A DNA stretch of 64,000 nt from Hafnia alvei (GCF_900095695.1 NZ_FMIQ01000070.1:60198-124197); one strand, 5' to 3'; shown: positions 1-12,295, counted from the first letter of the stretch. Notes: generated by a model not told the origin, from the letters alone. Made by a program: numbers and translations.

Positions 1-1236
1 GTTGGTTAAAATCACCAGTCCATAGGCCGATTGTGGAATGCCAATAGTATCGGTTAGCAGTAAAAAGAAGCCTGTTGCGAGCACGATACCGGGCATGGCT
101 AATATCAGCATTCCGGTCAGTTCCATACCTTGTCCTAACCAGCGATGCTGGCGTAGCAGAAGTTCACGGCTGCTCCATAGCAACATCATCGTTAGCGTTA
201 CGGCCAGCAAGCCAGCGCCTAGCGCAATTTTTAACGATGTGAACGTGGCCTGCCATAGCACGGGCTGAGTCAGCACGCTGGCAAAAGCATGATTCGCGCC
301 GTCTGCTATCACCGCGAGCAGCGGAGGAAGGATAAGCAACAGCGCGCAGAAAATCACGCCGCTATCCAGCAACCGCGCCGCCACGTTATCGACGGGATTA
401 CGCCATTTCAGCGCTCGCGTATGACCGACTGGCAGGATGCCGCTAAGCTTTTGACTCAGCAAAACTAAACCCAAACAGCACAACAGTTGCAGTATGGCCA
501 GCAGTGCGGCGCGGCTGAGATCATAGTCGTAGCTTAAAGCCTGATAGATCGCCAGCTCGATGGTGGTTGCCTGCGGGCCGCCGCCGAGAGAAAGCACGGT
601 GGCAAAGCTGGCGAAACACAACATGAATATCAGCGCGCCGGCGGGCAGAATTTGGCGGCGTAGATAAGGCCATTCAACAAAACGGAACTGTTGCCAATTG
701 CTCATGCCAAGCTGGGCGGCTAGTTGGCGCTGTTCGGTCGGAATATTTTCTAAGGCCTGAAGTAGTAAACGTGCGGCGAGCGGCAGGTTAAAGAAAATAT
801 GTGCCAGCAAAATGCCCTGTAAGCCGTAGGGCGAAAAGGTGTAATCAAGGCCGAGAAACTGACAAATCTGTGCCAGCCAGCCCTGTCTGCCATACACGCT
901 GAGGATCCCAAAGACCGCGACCAGCACGGGCAATACCAGCGTCATGGCGCACAGGCGTAGCAATAGCTGACGGCCTAAAAAACGGCGGCGAAACAGCGCC
1001 CGAGCCAGCAAAATAGCCGGTAGAACCGAGCAAACGGCGGAGAGAAACGCCTGCCAGAAGGTGAAACGAATAACGTGCCACAGATAATCGTCTTGCCACA
1101 GGCTACGCCAATCCGACTCTGGCGCATGGCGCCAGAGTGAACCAAATGATGCCGCTGCGATGGCAATAATCGCCATCGCAGCGAACAATCCAGGGATTAA
1201 CCAGAACGGAATTAACGGCTGACGGCGGCTTGCCAT
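1..1236 (-). CDS. thiP: thiamine/TPP ABC transporter permease ThiP (3' end outside window)
   Basis: Inner-membrane permease of the ThiBPQ importer for thiamine and its phosphates. The frame is open from an ATG at 1236 to the window edge, giving 412 residues of about 536 in E. coli. The start MASRRQPLIPFWLIPG matches the family N-terminus. A permease coupling-loop sequence (QLAAQLGMS) is readable near 690-720, and many hydrophobic segments follow. The ATG lies inside the end of thiB, overlapping it by 25 nt, so the two are translationally coupled. It shares the TPP riboswitch upstream of thiB. The C-terminus and thiQ would lie beyond position 1. Identification is secure. Confidence 0.95.
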   Translation of the reverse strand, partial: MASRRQPLIPFWLIPGLFAAMAIIAIAAASFGSLWRHAPESDWRSLWQDDYLWHVIRFTFWQAFLSAVCSVLPAILLARALFRRRFLGRQLLLRLCAMTLVLPVLVAVFGILSVYGRQGWLAQICQFLGLDYTFSPYGLQGILLAHIFFNLPLAARLLLQALENIPTEQRQLAAQLGMSNWQQFRFVEWPYLRRQILPAGALIFMLCFASFATVLSLGGGPQATTIELAIYQALSYDYDLSRAALLAILQLLCCLGLVLLSQKLSGILPVGHTRALKWRNPVDNVAARLLDSGVIFCALLLILPPLLAVIADGANHAFASVLTQPVLWQATFTSLKIALGAGLLAVTLTMMLLWSSRELLLRQHRWLGQGMELTGMLILAMPGIVLATGFFLLLTDTIGIPQSAYGLVILTN

Positions 1237-2207
1237 GAGCGGATCCATGTTGCGCGGTTTTCAGCCACTTCGGCAGGCGTAAATTCTAAGGCTTTTGCTG
1301 GAACTTTCAGCTGTTCAAAACCCGCAGGCAGCGTGGTTTTAATCACCGGATACATCCAGTTGCCGGTTGGCATTTCGTTCTGGAAAGCTGGAGTGGTAAT
1401 AAACTGCATAAATTTCTGTGCTAGCTGCGGTTGCTTGCTACCGGCGAGCTGAGCCGCAACTTCTACCTGTAAGTAGTGGCCTTCGCTTAATTCGGCGGCT
1501 GCGTAGTTCTCTTTTTTCTCTTCGATAATGTGATACGCCGGCGACGTGGTGTAGCTCAGTACCAAATCTGCTTCGCCTTTCAAGAACAGGCCATAGGCCT
1601 CACTCCATCCCTTGGTCACCGTCACGGTTTTCTTCGCCAGTTTTTGCCACGCCTGCGGAGCGTCGTTGCCGTAAACCTTTTGCATCCAAAGCATTAAACC
1701 TAACCCCGGCGTGCTGGTGCGCGGATCTTGATAAATCACTTTCCATTTCTCAGGACCATCGACCAGCTGTTTCAGACTGGTAGGCGGGTTTTTCAGCGTG
1801 TTTTTGTTGTAAACGAAAGCGAAATAGCCGTAGTCATAAGGCACAAAGGTTTTATTCTGCCAGCCACCGGGAACGGTGAGCGACTGAGCATCGACTTCGC
1901 TAGGTACAAACAGGCCGGTTTTTTCGGCGGCTTGCACTAAATTATTGTCCAACCCCAATACTACGTCGGCGCTGCTTTTTTTGCCTTCCATGCGAACTCG
2001 GTTAAGCACCGAAACGCCGTCTTCCAGCGCCACAAACTTCAGCTCGCAGCCACACTCTTTTTCAAACGCCGCTTTAACCTTCGGGCCAGGGCCCCATTCA
2101 GCGGCAAAAGAATCGTAGGTATAAACAGTGAGAACGGGTTTATCAGCGCTGTGAGCCAACATAGGTGCGGCGATCAGCATTAAGGCAGGAATCAATCGTT
2201 TCAACAC
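1212..2207 (-). CDS. thiB: thiamine/TPP-binding periplasmic protein ThiB
   Basis: Periplasmic binding protein that delivers thiamine, TMP and TPP to ThiPQ. It has 331 residues (E. coli 327). Residues 1-20 form a signal peptide with a hydrophobic core and a probable cut after AHS, before ADKPVLTVYTYDSF. The rest is a typical type 2 substrate-binding fold. The start codon is GTG at 2207, preceded by GGAG six bases upstream. It is the first gene of the thiBPQ operon and sits about 57 nt downstream of a TPP riboswitch aptamer, so expression should fall when TPP is plentiful. Confidence 0.96.
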   Translation of the reverse strand: MLKRLIPALMLIAAPMLAHSADKPVLTVYTYDSFAAEWGPGPKVKAAFEKECGCELKFVALEDGVSVLNRVRMEGKKSSADVVLGLDNNLVQAAEKTGLFVPSEVDAQSLTVPGGWQNKTFVPYDYGYFAFVYNKNTLKNPPTSLKQLVDGPEKWKVIYQDPRTSTPGLGLMLWMQKVYGNDAPQAWQKLAKKTVTVTKGWSEAYGLFLKGEADLVLSYTTSPAYHIIEEKKENYAAAELSEGHYLQVEVAAQLAGSKQPQLAQKFMQFITTPAFQNEMPTGNWMYPVIKTTLPAGFEQLKVPAKALEFTPAEVAENRATWIRSWQAAVSR

Positions 2208-2264
2208 TTTGCACTCCGTGAGTTAAGTCAGGTCGCAAAGGTCTTTGAGCAAGCGTGGGTACAC

Positions 2265-2490
2265 TCTCAAATCCCTCCGCCGGTGTTAGCCGGATCAGGT
2301 TCGACGGGTATCTCTCAGCAAAAACGTGCTGCGCAGGCGTTGATCCGATGTCGGGTAGTGCTCAGAATCCTCACATACTTTGTGTATGCTCCGGTTCTTC
2401 CGCGCTGACCGACACCAGCTGAACGCAGCTCGCGACGTTTTTAGATCGGCGATGGAAATTGCCGGTCTATTTTTTTGCACCCCGTTGAGA
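2265..2490 (-). promoter_or_regulatory. TPP riboswitch (THI element) with very long P3 arm
   Basis: On the minus strand the conserved THI-box blocks are all present: GGGGTGC (2477-2483), GCTGAGA (2313-2319), then GATACCCG, GAACCTGATC and an ACCGGCGGAGGGA block. The P1 helix is formed by TCTCAA (2485-2490) and TTGAGA (2265-2270). Between GGGGTGC and GCTGAGA lie 157 nt (2320-2476), where this arm is usually short. The insert contains its own hairpin (CATAC-loop-GTATG near 2374-2388) and is bounded by A/T runs that can still pair as P3. The close distance to the GTG start suggests translational control of thiB. The control mechanism is inference. Confidence 0.93.
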
Positions 2491-2541
2491 ACAGGGCGCT
2501 ATTGTAAAGAGAGCGTCTGTTATTAGAAAGGATTAATAACG

Positions 2542-4260
2542 TTACCGAGGTTTTTCACAACCGGTGGAAACGGTTAATTCATGCACATGACTGTCCGTGG
2601 GGAGCTCCGGTGGGGAGAACCACGCGGATTTGAAATCGAACCAGCCGAGCGTATTCATGCGCACGCCGCGCATGCTGTGTTGTCCGTGCAGTTTTAGCCA
2701 ATGATGGAATAGGGGGTGAAGCTGATGTTCCTGCACCAAGCGTTGGCACCATTCGGCCATGGGGAGGGCATTGCTGCGCCATCGGCTGGCGTCTTGCTGT
2801 AGATCACCGCTGAGGCAGTACTGGAGCAAGGGGAGTTCATAGAGCATTGAAAATACGGAAAACTCTAGCGGCAAATAGAAATTAGCACTGCCGACCCAGA
2901 GATCGCTTTGCGCATCGCCTTCGTGCCAGCGACTGTAGCTTATCTCCTGCATGGTAAGCTCAACGCCATATTCGGCCAGCAACGGCTTAAGCGCTAAATA
3001 GATAGCGTGGAATTCTGAATGCTTGGTGTAGACCGTTAATGTTAAATGAGTGAGATGCTCGGGTTTTTTATTTTCACTGATCAATAAATTATGGTGCCAG
3101 CGCGGTAGGATGCCGTAGGCCGGTGACCAGTAACGTTGATGAATTTTTCCGGCTTTATTGAGCAGGGCAATCGGCGTCATGACCTGACAGAGCCATTCGC
3201 GCACCGCCGGATCGGAGGTCAACGGCGAACGTTGGTCGAACAGCATAAAGTAGCAGCCTTCTTCCAAGCGGCTTTCCAGCTCATCTTTACCCGTATCGTC
3301 GGATTGGAGCTGCACGCCTGCGTGTACCAATTCTTCTGAAATTTCAGGCAGAACCCAGATGTTAACTTCGTCAATTAGCGCACGGAAACCAAAGTAGTCG
3401 TCGTAAGCACGGATTTTCAGCTGTGTCTGCGTGTTACGCACCACCTGATAAGGGCCGGTGCCGATAGGCGAGCGCGTGAAGTTCGGTAGTGATTGCCATT
3501 CGTGTGGCAGGATCATGGCGCTGACGCTGCCCAGCAGCCACGGTAGCCATGCATCGGGCGTGCTTAAGTGGATGTCGATGACGTAAGGGTTGGGTGAGGT
3601 AATTGTTTTTAGATGTGAAAATAGCGGCTGATCGCGTAAACGCTCGAGCGATTGGATAACGTCGATCATTTCGAGTTCGCGGCCATGATGGAAACGGATC
3701 GCGGGACGTAGATAGAAGCGCCAGTGCAGGGGCGTAATTGCCTGCCAGTGATGGGCAAGATCGGATTCTAGTTCCCCATTTTCCTCATTTAGCTGGGTAA
3801 GTCCGCTGAAGATTTGCCGCGCCAAATGGGTTTCAGAGCGGCGCATTGGCGTTCCGGGGAGCAGATTAAACAACGGGCGATAGTAAAGAATGCGCAGAAT
3901 ATGCTTACCTTGGCGGAAGCTTCGGCCTAGCTGGGAGAGTAGCATTTGGCGTACTGAGCTGCGGTCGCCCACCAGTTGAACCAGTTGCTCAATATGATCC
4001 TGTTCCAGCAACTCCTCTGCGCGTAGCTGCTGTACCTGAAGGCCCGTTGACTGGAACGTTAGCGTTGAGCGCTTTCCTCGGCCAGACTCGGCCTGCCAAT
4101 GCAGCCAACCTTGTTGTTGCATTGAGTTTAATAAGGTTCTGACATGACGACGTGAACAACTTAGCGTTTCTGCAAGCTCGCCCAGCGTGGTTTCCGCAGA
4201 CTGGCCTTTGAAGCTTTGCCATAAACGTATGAACTGATGTTGTAATCGCGATGTCGCCAT
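2542..4260 (-). CDS. sgrR: transcriptional regulator SgrR of sugar-phosphate stress
   Basis: Activator of the sRNA gene sgrS during glucose-phosphate stress. It has 572 residues (E. coli 551). The N-terminal 110 residues contain a winged helix-turn-helix ([20 protein letters not shown]). The rest resembles an oligopeptide-type solute-binding domain, the known architecture of the SgrR family. The conserved stretches [20 protein letters not shown] and [13 protein letters not shown] are readable. It is divergent from sgrS/setA, whose intergenic region of about 236 bp should hold its binding site. The C-terminus is about 20 residues longer than in E. coli. Confidence 0.95.
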   Translation of the reverse strand: MATSRLQHQFIRLWQSFKGQSAETTLGELAETLSCSRRHVRTLLNSMQQQGWLHWQAESGRGKRSTLTFQSTGLQVQQLRAEELLEQDHIEQLVQLVGDRSSVRQMLLSQLGRSFRQGKHILRILYYRPLFNLLPGTPMRRSETHLARQIFSGLTQLNEENGELESDLAHHWQAITPLHWRFYLRPAIRFHHGRELEMIDVIQSLERLRDQPLFSHLKTITSPNPYVIDIHLSTPDAWLPWLLGSVSAMILPHEWQSLPNFTRSPIGTGPYQVVRNTQTQLKIRAYDDYFGFRALIDEVNIWVLPEISEELVHAGVQLQSDDTGKDELESRLEEGCYFMLFDQRSPLTSDPAVREWLCQVMTPIALLNKAGKIHQRYWSPAYGILPRWHHNLLISENKKPEHLTHLTLTVYTKHSEFHAIYLALKPLLAEYGVELTMQEISYSRWHEGDAQSDLWVGSANFYLPLEFSVFSMLYELPLLQYCLSGDLQQDASRWRSNALPMAEWCQRLVQEHQLHPLFHHWLKLHGQHSMRGVRMNTLGWFDFKSAWFSPPELPTDSHVHELTVSTGCEKPR

Positions 4261-4304
4261 AAAAGAGGAACCTTTTTAGGTAAAGCTATCAATTTTTCTT
4301 TCCC

Positions 4305-4310
4305 TATATT
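4305..4310 (+). promoter_or_regulatory. candidate -10 element of the sgrS promoter
   Basis: TATATT lies directly upstream of the sRNA and just after the divergent sgrR start. It would place transcription start near 4317. No good -35 match is visible, which fits a promoter that needs SgrR as activator. The start point is inferred. Confidence 0.45.
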
Positions 4311-4316
4311 ACGCAG

Positions 4317-4434
4317 ATAATTTCAGCAGATGAAAGAGAAAGAGGTGAGTAATCATTTGTCTCTCCGACATCAAAGAGTGTTTCTGAGTAATGGTGCTTT
4401 TCACCGACCAGCAGGTTTGCCTGCTGGTTTTTTT
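4317..4434 (+). ncRNA. sgrS: SgrS small RNA, short form
   Basis: Hfq-dependent sRNA that pairs with ptsG mRNA during sugar-phosphate stress. The 3' half matches E. coli SgrS: a CTGAGTAATGGTG segment (4384-4396) corresponds to the ptsG-pairing region, and is followed by the terminator hairpin and U-run. Position between sgrR and setA is the conserved locus. The RNA would be about 118 nt against 227 nt in E. coli. The 5' part that encodes the SgrT peptide is not there: no reading frame resembling SgrT is present. The 5' end is estimated from the candidate -10 box. Confidence 0.85.
4408..4434 (+). terminator. Rho-independent terminator of sgrS
   Basis: CCAGCAGG, a short loop and CCTGCTGG are followed by a run of seven T. 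This is the Hfq-binding terminator of SgrS. Confidence 0.92.
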
Positions 4435-4496
4435 ATATCCGTGTTCTGTTATCGTACGACACGCCGTATTTGCTCATGCCAGCTTAGGAAATCAGG

Positions 4497-5675
4497 ATGA
4501 CCTCTTTGTTGACTGCCCGCCGCCGAATTAACCCTATCTACGCCGCGTTTCTTATTGTTGCCTTTCTAACGGGGATTGCGGGCGCGCTTCAGGCTCCCAC
4601 GCTGAGCTTATTTTTGACGACCGAGGTTAAGGTTCGCCCCCTGTGGGTTGGGCTGTTTTATACCGTCAATGCGATCGTCGGGATCGCGGTGAGTTTCCTA
4701 CTGGCCAAACGATCCGATCGTCAGGGCGATCGCCGTAAACTGATTATGTTTTGCTGCGCTATGGCGGTTGGAAACTGCCTGCTATTCGCTTTCTGTCGCA
4801 GCTACTTGCTGCTGATTTCTGCCGGGGTATTTTTAGCCGCGCTGGCGAATACGGGAATGCCACAGATTTTTGCCTTGGCGCGTGAATATGCCGATCGTTC
4901 GGCAAGCGAAGTGGTGATGTTTAGCTCGGTGATGCGTGCGCAGCTTTCCTTGGCATGGGTTATTGGCCCGCCGTTGTCGTTTATGCTGGCGCTGAACTAC
5001 GGCTTTACGTTTATGTATTTGATTGCCGCAGGCGTATTTGTGCTGGCGATCGTACTGGTAGCGTTGATGTTGCCGTCGATGCCGCGCACCGAAAGCGTGG
5101 GCGAAGCGGTCGTTATCCCGACCAATGCGTTTGGTGACAAGAATGTGGTTCTGCTGTTCATATCCTCCATGCTGATGTGGACCTGCAACACCATGTATAT
5201 TATTGATATGCCGCTGTATATCACGCAAGATCTCGGCCTGCCTGAGAATTTGGCTGGTCTGCTGATGGGTATCGCTGCGGGTCTAGAGATCCCCGCCATG
5301 ATTCTGGCGGGTTACTATGTGAAACGCTTTGGCAAACGTAACATGATGCTGTTTGCAGTGGCGGCCGGTATCCTGTTTTATGCGGGTTTGGTGCTGTTTA
5401 AATTTAAGCTGGCGCTGATGGTGTTACAGCTGTTTAACGCCGTTTTCATTGGCATTATTGCCGGTATCGGCATGCTCTATTTTCAGGATTTGATGCCGGG
5501 TAGGGCGGGCAGCGCGACTACCTTATTTACCAACAGTATTTCAACCGGTGTGATTATGGCGGGTGTTCTGCAGGGGGCATTAGCTGAAACTGTGGGACAT
5601 CATGCGGTTTATTGGCTGGCGGCGGCGCTGGCGATTATGGCCCTAATTTTGTGTTCTCGTGTACGAGAGGCCTAG
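4497..5675 (+). CDS. setA: sugar efflux transporter SetA (MFS)
   Basis: Inner-membrane major facilitator family exporter of glucose analogues, lactose and related sugars. It has 392 residues, the same as E. coli SetA. About twelve hydrophobic segments are present, with the family stretch AGALQAPTLSLFL near residue 28 and the loop RSDRQGDRRKL near residues 73-83. The central segment FALAREYADRSASEVVMFSS and the C-terminal MPGRAGSATTLFTNS are also well conserved. The ATG at 4497 has an AGG upstream. It lies directly downstream of SgrS, as in E. coli, where the two respond together to phosphosugar stress. Confidence 0.95.
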   Translation: MTSLLTARRRINPIYAAFLIVAFLTGIAGALQAPTLSLFLTTEVKVRPLWVGLFYTVNAIVGIAVSFLLAKRSDRQGDRRKLIMFCCAMAVGNCLLFAFCRSYLLLISAGVFLAALANTGMPQIFALAREYADRSASEVVMFSSVMRAQLSLAWVIGPPLSFMLALNYGFTFMYLIAAGVFVLAIVLVALMLPSMPRTESVGEAVVIPTNAFGDKNVVLLFISSMLMWTCNTMYIIDMPLYITQDLGLPENLAGLLMGIAAGLEIPAMILAGYYVKRFGKRNMMLFAVAAGILFYAGLVLFKFKLALMVLQLFNAVFIGIIAGIGMLYFQDLMPGRAGSATTLFTNSISTGVIMAGVLQGALAETVGHHAVYWLAAALAIMALILCSRVREA

Positions 5676-5920
5676 TTTGAGATTTAGGGTCGTATGAAAA
5701 TGCGATCCTATTTAACTGCTAAGAAAATAACCAATTTGTCGTTTTTTGATACTGCGCAACGCCTTAGCCGAGCTATTCAGATAGCGTTAATGCAAGTGCA
5801 TAGGCGTTACCTGCAAACAAAACATTTCAATTCACCTTGCCTGCGCACTAAACTCCTCTGCTTTTATTTATCTCCACCGGTACGGAGATGCCGACTCACC
5901 TAGGAAGAGTTGATAATAAT
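5676..5920. other. intergenic region setA to DASS transporter
   Basis: These 245 bp lie between two plus-strand genes. An imperfect dyad near 5682-5710 might end setA transcription, but there is no clear T-run. A 69-codon frame at 5694-5903 has no recognisable features. No convincing promoter was identified. An AGGAAG at 5902-5907 could serve as ribosome-binding site for the next gene. Confidence 0.5.
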
Positions 5921-7393
5921 ATGGGTAAATTAACACCGCTAAAGCCTATACCTTCTCTAATTTCCATCGCCATCGCCCTGATTATCTGGTTTGTCATTCC
6001 CGTGCCTGAAGGCGTGAGCCCCAATGCATGGCATCTGCTTGCGCTATTTGTGGGTACCATCGCCGCTATCATCGGTAAAGCGATGCCGATTGGCGCGGTA
6101 TCAATAATTGCTATTGCCTTAGTTGCGCTGACGCAGGTGACCAATCCGGGCAAACCCACCGCGGCTTTGGATGATGCGCTGAGTGGTTTTTCCAACCAGC
6201 TGATTTGGTTAATCGGGATTTCCATCATGATATCGCTCAGCCTGAATAAAACCGGGCTTGGGGCACGTATCGGTTACTATTTCATTTCGCTGTTTGGTAA
6301 GAAAACGTTGGGCATTGCCTATGCGTTGGCGTTGGCAGAAACCACGTTAGCGCCGGTAACACCAAGTAACACCGCGCGCGGTGGCGGCATCATTCACCCT
6401 ATTATGAAGTCCATTGCCGACAGTTTTGGTTCGAAGCCAGAACCGGGCTCCACGCAGAAGATTGGTCGATACCTGGCACTGGTGAATTACAACATTAACC
6501 CGGTTACATCGGCGATGTTTATTACCGCCACGGCGCCAAACCCATTGATTGTAAATTTATTGCTGAAAGGCACTGGCTCAACGTTTGAACTCACATGGTC
6601 AATGTGGGCGATTGCTGCCTTGGTGCCGGGGATAATCTCTCTGTTGGTGATGCCGTTGATTGTTTACTGGCTATATCCGCCAACCATCAAACGAACGCCC
6701 AACGCGCCGCGCTTTGCCAAAGATAAGTTGGCGGAGCTTGGGAGTATTTCGTTAGCAGAAAAAATCACGCTGGGGGTATTTGCGTTATTGCTGTGCCTTT
6801 GGGCGGGAATACCTGCATTCCTTTTCGGCAGTGCGTGGGTGGTTAATCCAACCACGGCGGCGTTTATCGGGCTGGCGATCCTCTTGGCGACCGGCGTTCT
6901 AAGCTGGGACGACGTGCTGAAACACAAAGGTGCGTGGGACACGGTGGTGTGGTTTGCCGCGCTGGTGATGATGGCGACCTATTTAGGCAAGCTGGGCTTG
7001 ATCAGCTGGCTTTCACAAAGTGTTGGCAATGCCATTTCTCATCTCGGTATGGGATGGGTAGGCGGGATGATCTTGCTGACGTTGGTTTATGTCTATTCGC
7101 ACTACTTTTTTGCTAGCACCACGGCGCACATCACCGCGATGTTCGCCGCATTCTTCGCTGCGGGTCTGGCACTGGGCGCGCCACCCGCCTTGTTAGGTTT
7201 AGTGCTGGCGTTCTCTTCATCATTGATGATGTCATTGACGCACTATGGTACGGGCACTGCGCCGATTATCTTTGGTTCGGGCTACGTAACTTTGGGCGAG
7301 TGGTGGAAAACCGGATTTATTCTCAGCGTAGTGAACCTACTGATTTGGATTGTGATCGGAAGTTTGTGGTGGAAGTGGTTGGGGTATTGGTGA
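5921..7393 (+). CDS. DASS-family (SLC13-type) dicarboxylate/anion transporter
   Basis: Inner-membrane transporter of the divalent anion:sodium symporter or exchanger family, with likely substrates such as 2-oxoglutarate, malate, tartrate or succinate. It has 490 residues, close to TtdT and CitT (about 487), with 11-14 hydrophobic segments. The family signature SNTARGGGIIHPI lies near residue 145-158, and a second substrate loop (ITATAPNPLIVNLL) lies near residue 200-215. The ATG at 5921 starts the protein homology. An upstream in-frame ATG at 5888 would add 11 unlikely residues. E. coli has no such gene between setA and leuD. No catabolic partner lies beside it, so the substrate cannot be named. 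Confidence 0.85.
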   Translation: MGKLTPLKPIPSLISIAIALIIWFVIPVPEGVSPNAWHLLALFVGTIAAIIGKAMPIGAVSIIAIALVALTQVTNPGKPTAALDDALSGFSNQLIWLIGISIMISLSLNKTGLGARIGYYFISLFGKKTLGIAYALALAETTLAPVTPSNTARGGGIIHPIMKSIADSFGSKPEPGSTQKIGRYLALVNYNINPVTSAMFITATAPNPLIVNLLLKGTGSTFELTWSMWAIAALVPGIISLLVMPLIVYWLYPPTIKRTPNAPRFAKDKLAELGSISLAEKITLGVFALLLCLWAGIPAFLFGSAWVVNPTTAAFIGLAILLATGVLSWDDVLKHKGAWDTVVWFAALVMMATYLGKLGLISWLSQSVGNAISHLGMGWVGGMILLTLVYVYSHYFFASTTAHITAMFAAFFAAGLALGAPPALLGLVLAFSSSLMMSLTHYGTGTAPIIFGSGYVTLGEWWKTGFILSVVNLLIWIVIGSLWWKWLGYW

Positions 7394-7411
7394 TGAGTGA
7401 ATTTTAGTTCC

Positions 7412-7522
7412 TCCATAGCACCCCACCCTAACCCTCCCCTTCGCAGGGGAGGGAACCGTTTCGTGATGTTATCTCGATCTAATTCTCCCTCTGGTAAGGG
7501 GGCGCTTGGTGGGGTAAGTAAG
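7412..7522. repeat. palindromic repeat between convergent genes
   Basis: The gap between the transporter and leuD is filled by a composite inverted repeat. Outer arms CCCCACC and GGTGGGG enclose an inner hairpin CCCTCCCCTTCGCAGGGGAGGG and a second C/T-rich and G-rich segment. Such GC-rich palindromes are typical of REP-like dispersed elements in intergenic positions. It may also end transcription from both sides, although T-runs are weak. Confidence 0.6.
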
Positions 7523-7530
7523 GGATTAAA

Positions 7531-8133
7531 TTAGCGCAAAAACTCCGGTAATTTTTCCTCATAAGCGGATATAGCCGCTTCGTGCTGTAGCGTCAGACCA
7601 ATGCTATCCAAGCCATTCATCATGCAGTGGCGACGGAAACTGTCTAGCTCGAACTTATAGGTTTTGCTTCCCGCATGAACGGTTTGCGTTTCCAGATCGA
7701 CGGTAAACGATATTCCGGGGTTGGCTTTGACCTGTTCAAACAATTCATCGACTTCGGATTCGCTTAGCGTGACGGGCAACAGCTGATTGTTAAATGAGTT
7801 GCCGTAGAAAATGTCTGCGAAGCTTGGCGCAATCACCACTTTAAAGCCGTAATCGGTTAATGCCCATGGGGCGTGCTCGCGTGATGAGCCACAGCCGAAG
7901 TTTTCGCGCGTCAGTAAGATGCTTGCGCCTGTGAATGCAGGCTGGTTCAGGATGAAATCAGGGTTAGGTTGCTGGCCTGCATCGTCTAAAAAACGCCAGT
8001 CGTTAAACAGATGCTGACCAAAGCCGGTACGGGTGACCTTCTGTAAAAACTGCTTAGGGATAATCGCATCGGTGTCGACGTTCGCGGCGTCCAAAGGAAC
8101 AACGATGCCGCTGTGCTGAATAAATTTAGCCAT
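7531..8133 (-). CDS. leuD: 3-isopropylmalate dehydratase small subunit LeuD
   Basis: Small subunit of isopropylmalate isomerase, which interconverts 2- and 3-isopropylmalate in leucine synthesis. It has 200 residues (E. coli 201). The swivelling-domain motifs are present: [14 protein letters not shown] near residue 18 and [15 protein letters not shown] near residue 78, which carries the substrate-contact loop. It is the last gene of leuABCD, 15 nt after leuC. It works as a heterodimer with LeuC in the cytoplasm. Confidence 0.97.
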   Translation of the reverse strand: MAKFIQHSGIVVPLDAANVDTDAIIPKQFLQKVTRTGFGQHLFNDWRFLDDAGQQPNPDFILNQPAFTGASILLTRENFGCGSSREHAPWALTDYGFKVVIAPSFADIFYGNSFNNQLLPVTLSESEVDELFEQVKANPGISFTVDLETQTVHAGSKTYKFELDSFRRHCMMNGLDSIGLTLQHEAAISAYEEKLPEFLR

Positions 8134-8148
8134 GTGTAGTGCTCCTTA

Positions 8149-9561
8149 TCAGATCGCTGCGGTCGCTAATTCACGAATATCGGCAAAGTGCCCGCTTACT
8201 GCGGCGGCGGCGGCCATTGCAGGGCTGACCAGATGCGTACGGCCACCGCGGCCTTGGCGGCCTTCAAAGTTACGGTTGCTGGTGGATGCGCAGCGCTCGC
8301 CTGGATTCAGACGATCGTTGTTCATCGCCAAGCACATTGAGCAACCCGGTAAACGCCATTCAAAACCGGCCTCGATGAAAATTTTATCCAGACCTTCGGA
8401 TTCCGCCTGTGCTTTCACAGGACCTGAACCCGGAACCACAATGGCCTGCACGCCGTTGGCAACCTTACGCCCTTTGGCGATAGCCGCAGCGGCACGTAAA
8501 TCTTCGATGCGTGAGTTGGTGCAGGAGCCGATAAAGACCTTGTCGATGGCAACGTCGGTCAGCTTAACTCCGGCTTCTAAATTCATGTAAGCCAGCGCTT
8601 TTTCTGCCGAGGCACGCTCCATGGGATCGCTGAATGATTCAGGTGCAGGGATTGGCTGGTTGATGGCAATCACCTGACCTGGATTGGTTCCCCACGTGAC
8701 CTGAGGGGCGATGTCGCTGGCGTTCAAGGTAACGGTGGCGTCAAATTGTGCTCCCGTATCTGACTTCAGCGTGCGCCAGTATTCCACGGCTTTGGTCCAG
8801 TTTTCGCCTTTTGGCGCAAACTGACGGCCTTTCAGATAATCAAAGGTCGTTTCGTCTGGTGCCACTAAGCCGGCTTTTGCGCCCATTTCTATGGCCATAT
8901 TGCACAGCGTCATGCGGCCTTCCATCGACAGGGCTTCTACGGCTTTGCCGCAGAATTCCACTACGTGTCCGGTACCACCGGCGTGACCGATTTTGCCAAT
9001 CACGGCCAGCACGATATCTTTGGCCGTAATGCCTTCGGCGGCATCGCCAGCAATTTCAATTTTCATGGTTTTTGCTCGGCCTTGCTTCAGCGTTTGAGTC
9101 GCTAAAACATGTTCGACTTCGGAAGTGCCGATACCGAAGGCCAATGCGCCGAATGCGCCATGGGTGGCGGTGTGAGAATCGCCGCAAACAATGGTGTTAC
9201 CCGGTAATGTCATGCCTTGCTCGGGGCCGATAACGTGAACGATACCTTGGAAGGGATGATTCAAATCGTATAACTGCACGCCAAATTCTTTGCAGTTTTT
9301 CATCAGTTCTTGCATCTGGATACGTGCCATATCGCCGCAGGCGTTAATATCTTTGGTCTGCGTAGAAACGTTGTGATCCATGGTGGCAAAGGTTTTGCTG
9401 GTTTGGCGAACAGGGCGGCCCATTGCACGCAGACCATCAAACGCCTGTGGTGACGTGACTTCGTGCACCAAGTGGCGGTCGATATACAGCAGCGGCGTTT
9501 CGTTTTCAGCTTCATAAACGACGTGAGCATCAAACAATTTTTGATATAAAGTTTTCGCCAT
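8149..9561 (-). CDS. leuC: 3-isopropylmalate dehydratase large subunit LeuC
   Basis: Catalytic aconitase-type subunit of isopropylmalate isomerase. It has 470 residues (E. coli 466). The 4Fe-4S ligands are visible as GSCTNSR (near residue 345) and [11 protein letters not shown] (near residue 405). Substrate loops [14 protein letters not shown] and MDHNVSTQ are also intact. It is separated by 2 nt from leuB upstream and 15 nt from leuD downstream, so the three are co-transcribed from the leu promoter. Confidence 0.98.
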   Translation of the reverse strand: MAKTLYQKLFDAHVVYEAENETPLLYIDRHLVHEVTSPQAFDGLRAMGRPVRQTSKTFATMDHNVSTQTKDINACGDMARIQMQELMKNCKEFGVQLYDLNHPFQGIVHVIGPEQGMTLPGNTIVCGDSHTATHGAFGALAFGIGTSEVEHVLATQTLKQGRAKTMKIEIAGDAAEGITAKDIVLAVIGKIGHAGGTGHVVEFCGKAVEALSMEGRMTLCNMAIEMGAKAGLVAPDETTFDYLKGRQFAPKGENWTKAVEYWRTLKSDTGAQFDATVTLNASDIAPQVTWGTNPGQVIAINQPIPAPESFSDPMERASAEKALAYMNLEAGVKLTDVAIDKVFIGSCTNSRIEDLRAAAAIAKGRKVANGVQAIVVPGSGPVKAQAESEGLDKIFIEAGFEWRLPGCSMCLAMNNDRLNPGERCASTSNRNFEGRQGRGGRTHLVSPAMAAAAAVSGHFADIRELATAAI

Positions 9562-9563
9562 GA

Positions 9564-12244
<2,681 letters not shown>

Positions 12245-12295
12245 GCAGGTTGCTCCTCAATCGTTCTTATTTGTCGCGTTGCGCTGCTTTTGATG

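Noticed and set aside
4330..4434. Possible SgrT peptide in the sRNA, starting at an ATG at 4330
   Set aside because: The frame has no SgrT residues and runs through the terminator hairpin.
5694..5903. 69-codon frame between setA and the DASS gene
   Set aside because: There is no good ribosome site, the composition is unlike a protein, and it overlaps the leader of the next gene.
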